From NCBI GenBank assembly GCA_016287875.1, contig JAEEXQ010000006.1:1-64000 (forward strand): DNA of 64,000 nt, given 5' to 3'. Shown piece by piece: positions 62,401 to 64,000 of this stretch. Source of the DNA: Bacteroidales bacterium (GTDB lineage: Bacteria; Bacteroidota; Bacteroidia; Bacteroidales; UBA932). The notes beneath the pieces are model-generated. The model was given only the letters and a program-made list of their open reading frames with translations, was not told where the DNA came from and searched no databases. Position numbers and translations under genes: made by a program. Numbering within the stretch: the stretch's first letter is position 1; each line of letters opens with the position of its first letter.

Positions 62401-62771
62401 GCGGTCACGACAACTTCCTGGAGCATCTGGGTGTCATCCTTCATCGTGGCGTTCAGAGCATAGAGCTCACCAAGCTGGAGGGTAACGTCAGAATACTTGA
62501 CAGTTGCAAAGCCAAGGCAACTGACCTCGACAGTGTAAGGGCCACCGGTACGCATACCCTGGATGGTATAGCGACCTTCGCCATTGGATACCCCGCCGTA
62601 GGTGGTTCCGGAAGGAACGTGAGTGGCTACGATGGCCACGCCAGGGAGAGGTTCACCGGACGCATCTACGATGCGGCCGCCAAGGGAAGATGTCGTCACC
62701 TGCGCGAATGCAGACACGACAAAAAGCATCGCTAAGAAGCTCAGCGACAGTCTCTTGAAAACTTTTTTCAT
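59490..62771 (-). CDS. Oar-like TonB-dependent receptor
   Basis: This 1093-residue protein has a signal peptide (LAMLFVVSAFAQ), a carboxypeptidase-regulatory-like domain (about 27-110, GGRIVDASGEPLPGVAIVAT), a plug (about 125-240, with SSGRSANFTVDGANFNNNFG and GGGMNAITKSGTN) and a barrel ending LKYMFN. The FTVDGANFNNNFG and GGPIVKNKLFFFVNAE motifs are typical of Oar-family receptors, which import proteins or large polymers rather than small sugars. I start at ATG 62771. With the 57462 lipoprotein it forms a two-gene transcript ending at the terminator at 57399-57440. Confidence 0.92.
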   Translation of the reverse strand: MKKVFKRLSLSFLAMLFVVSAFAQVTTSSLGGRIVDASGEPLPGVAIVATHVPSGTTYGGVSNGEGRYTIQGMRTGGPYTVEVSCLGFATVKYSDVTLQLGELYALNATMKDDTQMLQEVVVTAAPTSKFAAVEKTGASTNISSRQMNELPTVSRSMTDIAKLSPFGGNGMNFSGSSGRSANFTVDGANFNNNFGLSASLPGGGNPISIDAIEEIQVIVSPYDVRQSNFIGGGMNAITKSGTNTLKGTAYVYHQNENLHGSRIDGVDLERTTERETTYGFTLGGPIVKNKLFFFVNAERTPNPSEVIKWRTSEDGVADEDRMITRVKTSEAATMRQFLKDNYDYDPGSYSDYNKDNGTTKFLGRIDWNINQNHKLALRYTYTTANEWKVPSTSRDVPTLGNNMVSKDGLVFSNSLYNQMNNIATYGFDLNSRLSDNLSNQFLFTYSDTQDVRGNDGGFFPFVEIASGDLGDESMPYMNFGTELFTYRNKVQSTDLNIKDDITYYAGDHKITAGLNYEAQMALNTYMRNGTGMYQFSSLSDFYAGNAPVAMAFDWGFDKDEYPSAKVRFAMFGIYAQDEWSVNDKLKLTAGIRFDNISFNNDDIMTNNATKAIDYGGRHVDTGLWPKSNIQISPRIGFSYDVFGDRSLKIRGGSGLFAGRIPLVFFTNMPTNAGIVKGRLTQMKDAAVLSKFVQGGKLVTDRWKILEILNGIDADKYPTTITPETAPAPSEVAGVDNNFKMPQVWKSSIAFDWTLPVSFPVTITGEYIYNKTLNAVMLTNYNITDDNSGWATFNGADQRHIYPSNYKYNRTDAYILTNSNEGYGSMATIELKAEPVKGLDFIASYTHTVSKEITGMPGSNATAAWKYIPSVDGPNFNILHNSSYNLPDRLMASVSYTDKAHNHWSLLYEGLRYSGNSYIYANDLNGDGNNYDLIYIPKDEEMGVGADAAFRFATQEDMDKYVEFAKQDEYLSSHKGQYAEAYAVNQPLRHIFDFRYAHDFIIKVGSVKNTLQVSLDVQNVGNLFNSQWGVTKTWNTDVQHDTNGNAKILKYERTDPDGVPVFSTTVNKGVSTWDFQHTLGNCWYMQIGLKYMFN

Positions 62772-62807
62772 AAACTTTTTATTGTAGATAAGTTTGATTT
62801 CAGGCTG

Positions 62808-62815
62808 CGAAGTTA
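62808..62815 (-). promoter_or_regulatory. Possible -7 box of the Oar-like receptor gene
   Basis: Minus-strand TAACTTCG resembles the TATATTCG box used by the next lipoprotein gene and would give a leader of about 35 bases. No -33 TTTG is present at the expected distance. Confidence 0.35.
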
Positions 62816-62827
62816 ATACATTTTTCG

Positions 62828-62835
62828 TATCTTTG
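62828..62835 (+). promoter_or_regulatory. -7 promoter box of metK
   Basis: TATCTTTG matches TAnnTTTG. Transcription would start just before the SAM-II aptamer, giving a leader of about 55 bases. Confidence 0.6.
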
Positions 62836-62843
62836 CGCCCGAA

Positions 62844-62894
62844 AGGGGAAAGATTTGACTGCTTGCAACCCCGGTAACTTAAAAAAATGCTAAA
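62844..62894 (+). promoter_or_regulatory. SAM-II type riboswitch controlling metK
   Basis: The leader has the order of SAM-II aptamer elements: a P1 stem GGGG (62845-62848) with CCCC (62869-62872), the enclosed loop with GATTTGACTGCTTGCAA, then an A-rich segment and AATGCTAAA directly before the ATG at 62895. In SAM-II RNAs the 3' strand forms a pseudoknot with the loop when S-adenosylmethionine binds, hiding the ribosome site. Feedback of MetK by its product is the expected logic. This is from recalled consensus, not a covariance-model search. Confidence 0.8.
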
Positions 62895-64000
62895 ATGAAT
62901 TATCTCTTCACATCCGAGAGTGTCTCGGAAGGGCATCCTGACAAGGTTGCCGACCAGATTTCAGATTCTATTCTAGACGAATTCCTCCGCCAGGATCCGG
63001 AGGCAAAGGTAGCCTGCGAGACCTTCTGCACGGCAGGTCTCGTGGTCGTCGGAGGCGAGGTCGCGTCCGAGAACGCATACGTGGACATCCAGAAGGTAGT
63101 GCGCGACACCATCTCCCGCATAGGTTACACCAAGGCGGAGTACGGCTTCGACGCCTCCTCCTGCGGAATCATCTCCACCATCCACGAGCAGAGCGCGGAT
63201 ATACACCGCGGCGTGGTGCGCGAGGACGAGATGTCCCAGGGCGCCGGGGACCAGGGCATGATGTTCGGTTATGCCTGCAAGAATACCCCCGACTATATGC
63301 CTCTGGCCCTCTACCTTTCGCACAAGCTGCTGCGCGTGCTGGCAGATATGCGCCACAGCGGGGAAATCTCCTATCTCCGTCCCGATGCCAAGGCGCAGTT
63401 CAGCGTGGAGTTCGACGGGCAGACCAACAAGCCCGTGCGCGTACATACTATAGTATTGAGTACCCAGCACGATGAGTTCGATACCGACGAAGCCATGCAC
63501 GCCCGCATCGAGAAGGATGTCCGCGAGATAGTACTCCCCCGCCTCATCGGCTCCCTGCCCGCCCACATCGCCGCCCTCTTCGACGGCAACTTCATCCTCC
63601 ACGTCAATCCCACCGGCAAGTTCGTCATCGGCGGGCCCGCCGGAGATACCGGGCTTACCGGCCGCAAGATCATCGTGGATACCTACGGCGGACGCGGCGC
63701 CCACGGCGGCGGCGCCTTCTCCGGAAAAGATCCTTCGAAAGTGGACCGCAGCGCTGCCTATGCCGCTCGCTACCTTGCCAAGAACCTGGTAGCCGCCGGC
63801 GTGGCCGACGAATGCATCGTGGAGCTCGCCTATGCCATCGGCGTAGCAGAGCCCGTCAGCGTCTATGTCAACTCCTACGGAACCGGTGTCCGGCCGGATG
63901 CAGAAATCGCCGCCAAGATCCGCGAGCTCTTCGACCTCCGCCCCGCCGCCATCGTCCGCCGCTTCGGCCTGAAGAATCCCATCTACGCCCCCACCGCCGC
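62895..64000 (+). CDS. metK: S-adenosylmethionine synthetase, C-terminus cut by window edge
   Basis: The first 368 residues are visible. It starts [20 protein letters not shown], the ATP/methionine-binding N-terminus, and has [12 protein letters not shown] and [18 protein letters not shown], the two MetK signatures. It makes S-adenosylmethionine from methionine and ATP. Full-length enzymes of this group have roughly 420-430 residues, so about 50-60 are missing. It is divergent from the Oar-like receptor gene and lies directly behind a SAM-II type leader. Confidence 0.97.
   Translation, partial: MNYLFTSESVSEGHPDKVADQISDSILDEFLRQDPEAKVACETFCTAGLVVVGGEVASENAYVDIQKVVRDTISRIGYTKAEYGFDASSCGIISTIHEQSADIHRGVVREDEMSQGAGDQGMMFGYACKNTPDYMPLALYLSHKLLRVLADMRHSGEISYLRPDAKAQFSVEFDGQTNKPVRVHTIVLSTQHDEFDTDEAMHARIEKDVREIVLPRLIGSLPAHIAALFDGNFILHVNPTGKFVIGGPAGDTGLTGRKIIVDTYGGRGAHGGGAFSGKDPSKVDRSAAYAARYLAKNLVAAGVADECIVELAYAIGVAEPVSVYVNSYGTGVRPDAEIAAKIRELFDLRPAAIVRRFGLKNPIYAPTA

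Noticed and set aside
44681..62771. Locus as a normal polysaccharide utilization locus
   Set aside because: No SusD homologue and no glycoside hydrolase or lyase was found beside the receptors.
62772..62936. Upstream extension of the Oar-like receptor by 55 residues
   Set aside because: It runs through the metK leader, and the signal peptide starts at 62771.

Overview
The window comes from a Bacteroidota chromosome, most likely a gut-type Bacteroidales. The evidence is SusC/SusD pairs, BACON and DUF5689 surface lipoproteins, a XylR-like regulator, promoters of the TAnnTTTG type and almost no Shine-Dalgarno sequences. The DNA is GC-rich, yet ATA is a common isoleucine codon. The genus cannot be fixed from the sequence alone. 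No rRNA, tRNA, IS transposase, prophage or CRISPR array was seen. Genes are tightly packed, and the only gene-free stretch above 300 bases is 17791-18529.

Layout. (1) 1-17790, minus strand: a polysaccharide utilization locus for an amino-sugar glycan. In transcription order it holds a histidine acid phosphatase/beta-propeller protein, a XylR-like regulator, a ROK sugar kinase, a GH2 exo-glucosaminidase-like enzyme fused to an alkaline phosphatase, a GH20 hexosaminidase, SusC, SusD, a GH18 enzyme and a partial lipoprotein. Two phosphatase fusions in a GlcNAc/GlcN locus suggest a phosphorylated substrate. (2) 17791-18529: G-rich telomere-like repeats, paired hairpins and 15-base tandem repeats that run into the 3' end of a Na+/H+ antiporter gene. 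(3) 18530-44665: mostly housekeeping genes (tricorn-like protease, recO, rdgB, C-terminal processing protease, U32 protein, polyprenyl synthase, rsgA, rnr, manA, gpmA), plus a tandem esterase, a probable metal-uptake TonB operon, a DUF4143 ATPase and a MATE exporter. Many are arranged as divergent pairs whose promoters lie so close to the start codon that the mRNAs should be nearly leaderless. (4) 44681-62771, minus strand: a surface locus with two TonB-dependent receptors, three BACON/OB-fold lipoproteins, a DUF5689 lipoprotein, a NUC1-type nuclease, an EEP nuclease/phosphatase and an M3 peptidase. It looks like an extracellular nucleic-acid scavenging system. (5) 62772-64000: metK (partial) behind a SAM-II type riboswitch.

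The most unusual signal is a family of 116-132 base palindromic elements inserted in frame in three conserved genes (rsgA, the MATE gene and rnr) within 6.2 kb. They have 20-23 base terminal inverted repeats, internal hairpins and a shared core, and each adds about 40 Pro/Ser/Gly/Arg-rich residues to its host protein. They resemble in kind the Rickettsia palindromic elements. The second is the locus in region 4, with its duplicated terminator-promoter cassettes and module-swapped lipoproteins. The third is the GH2-alkaline phosphatase fusion.
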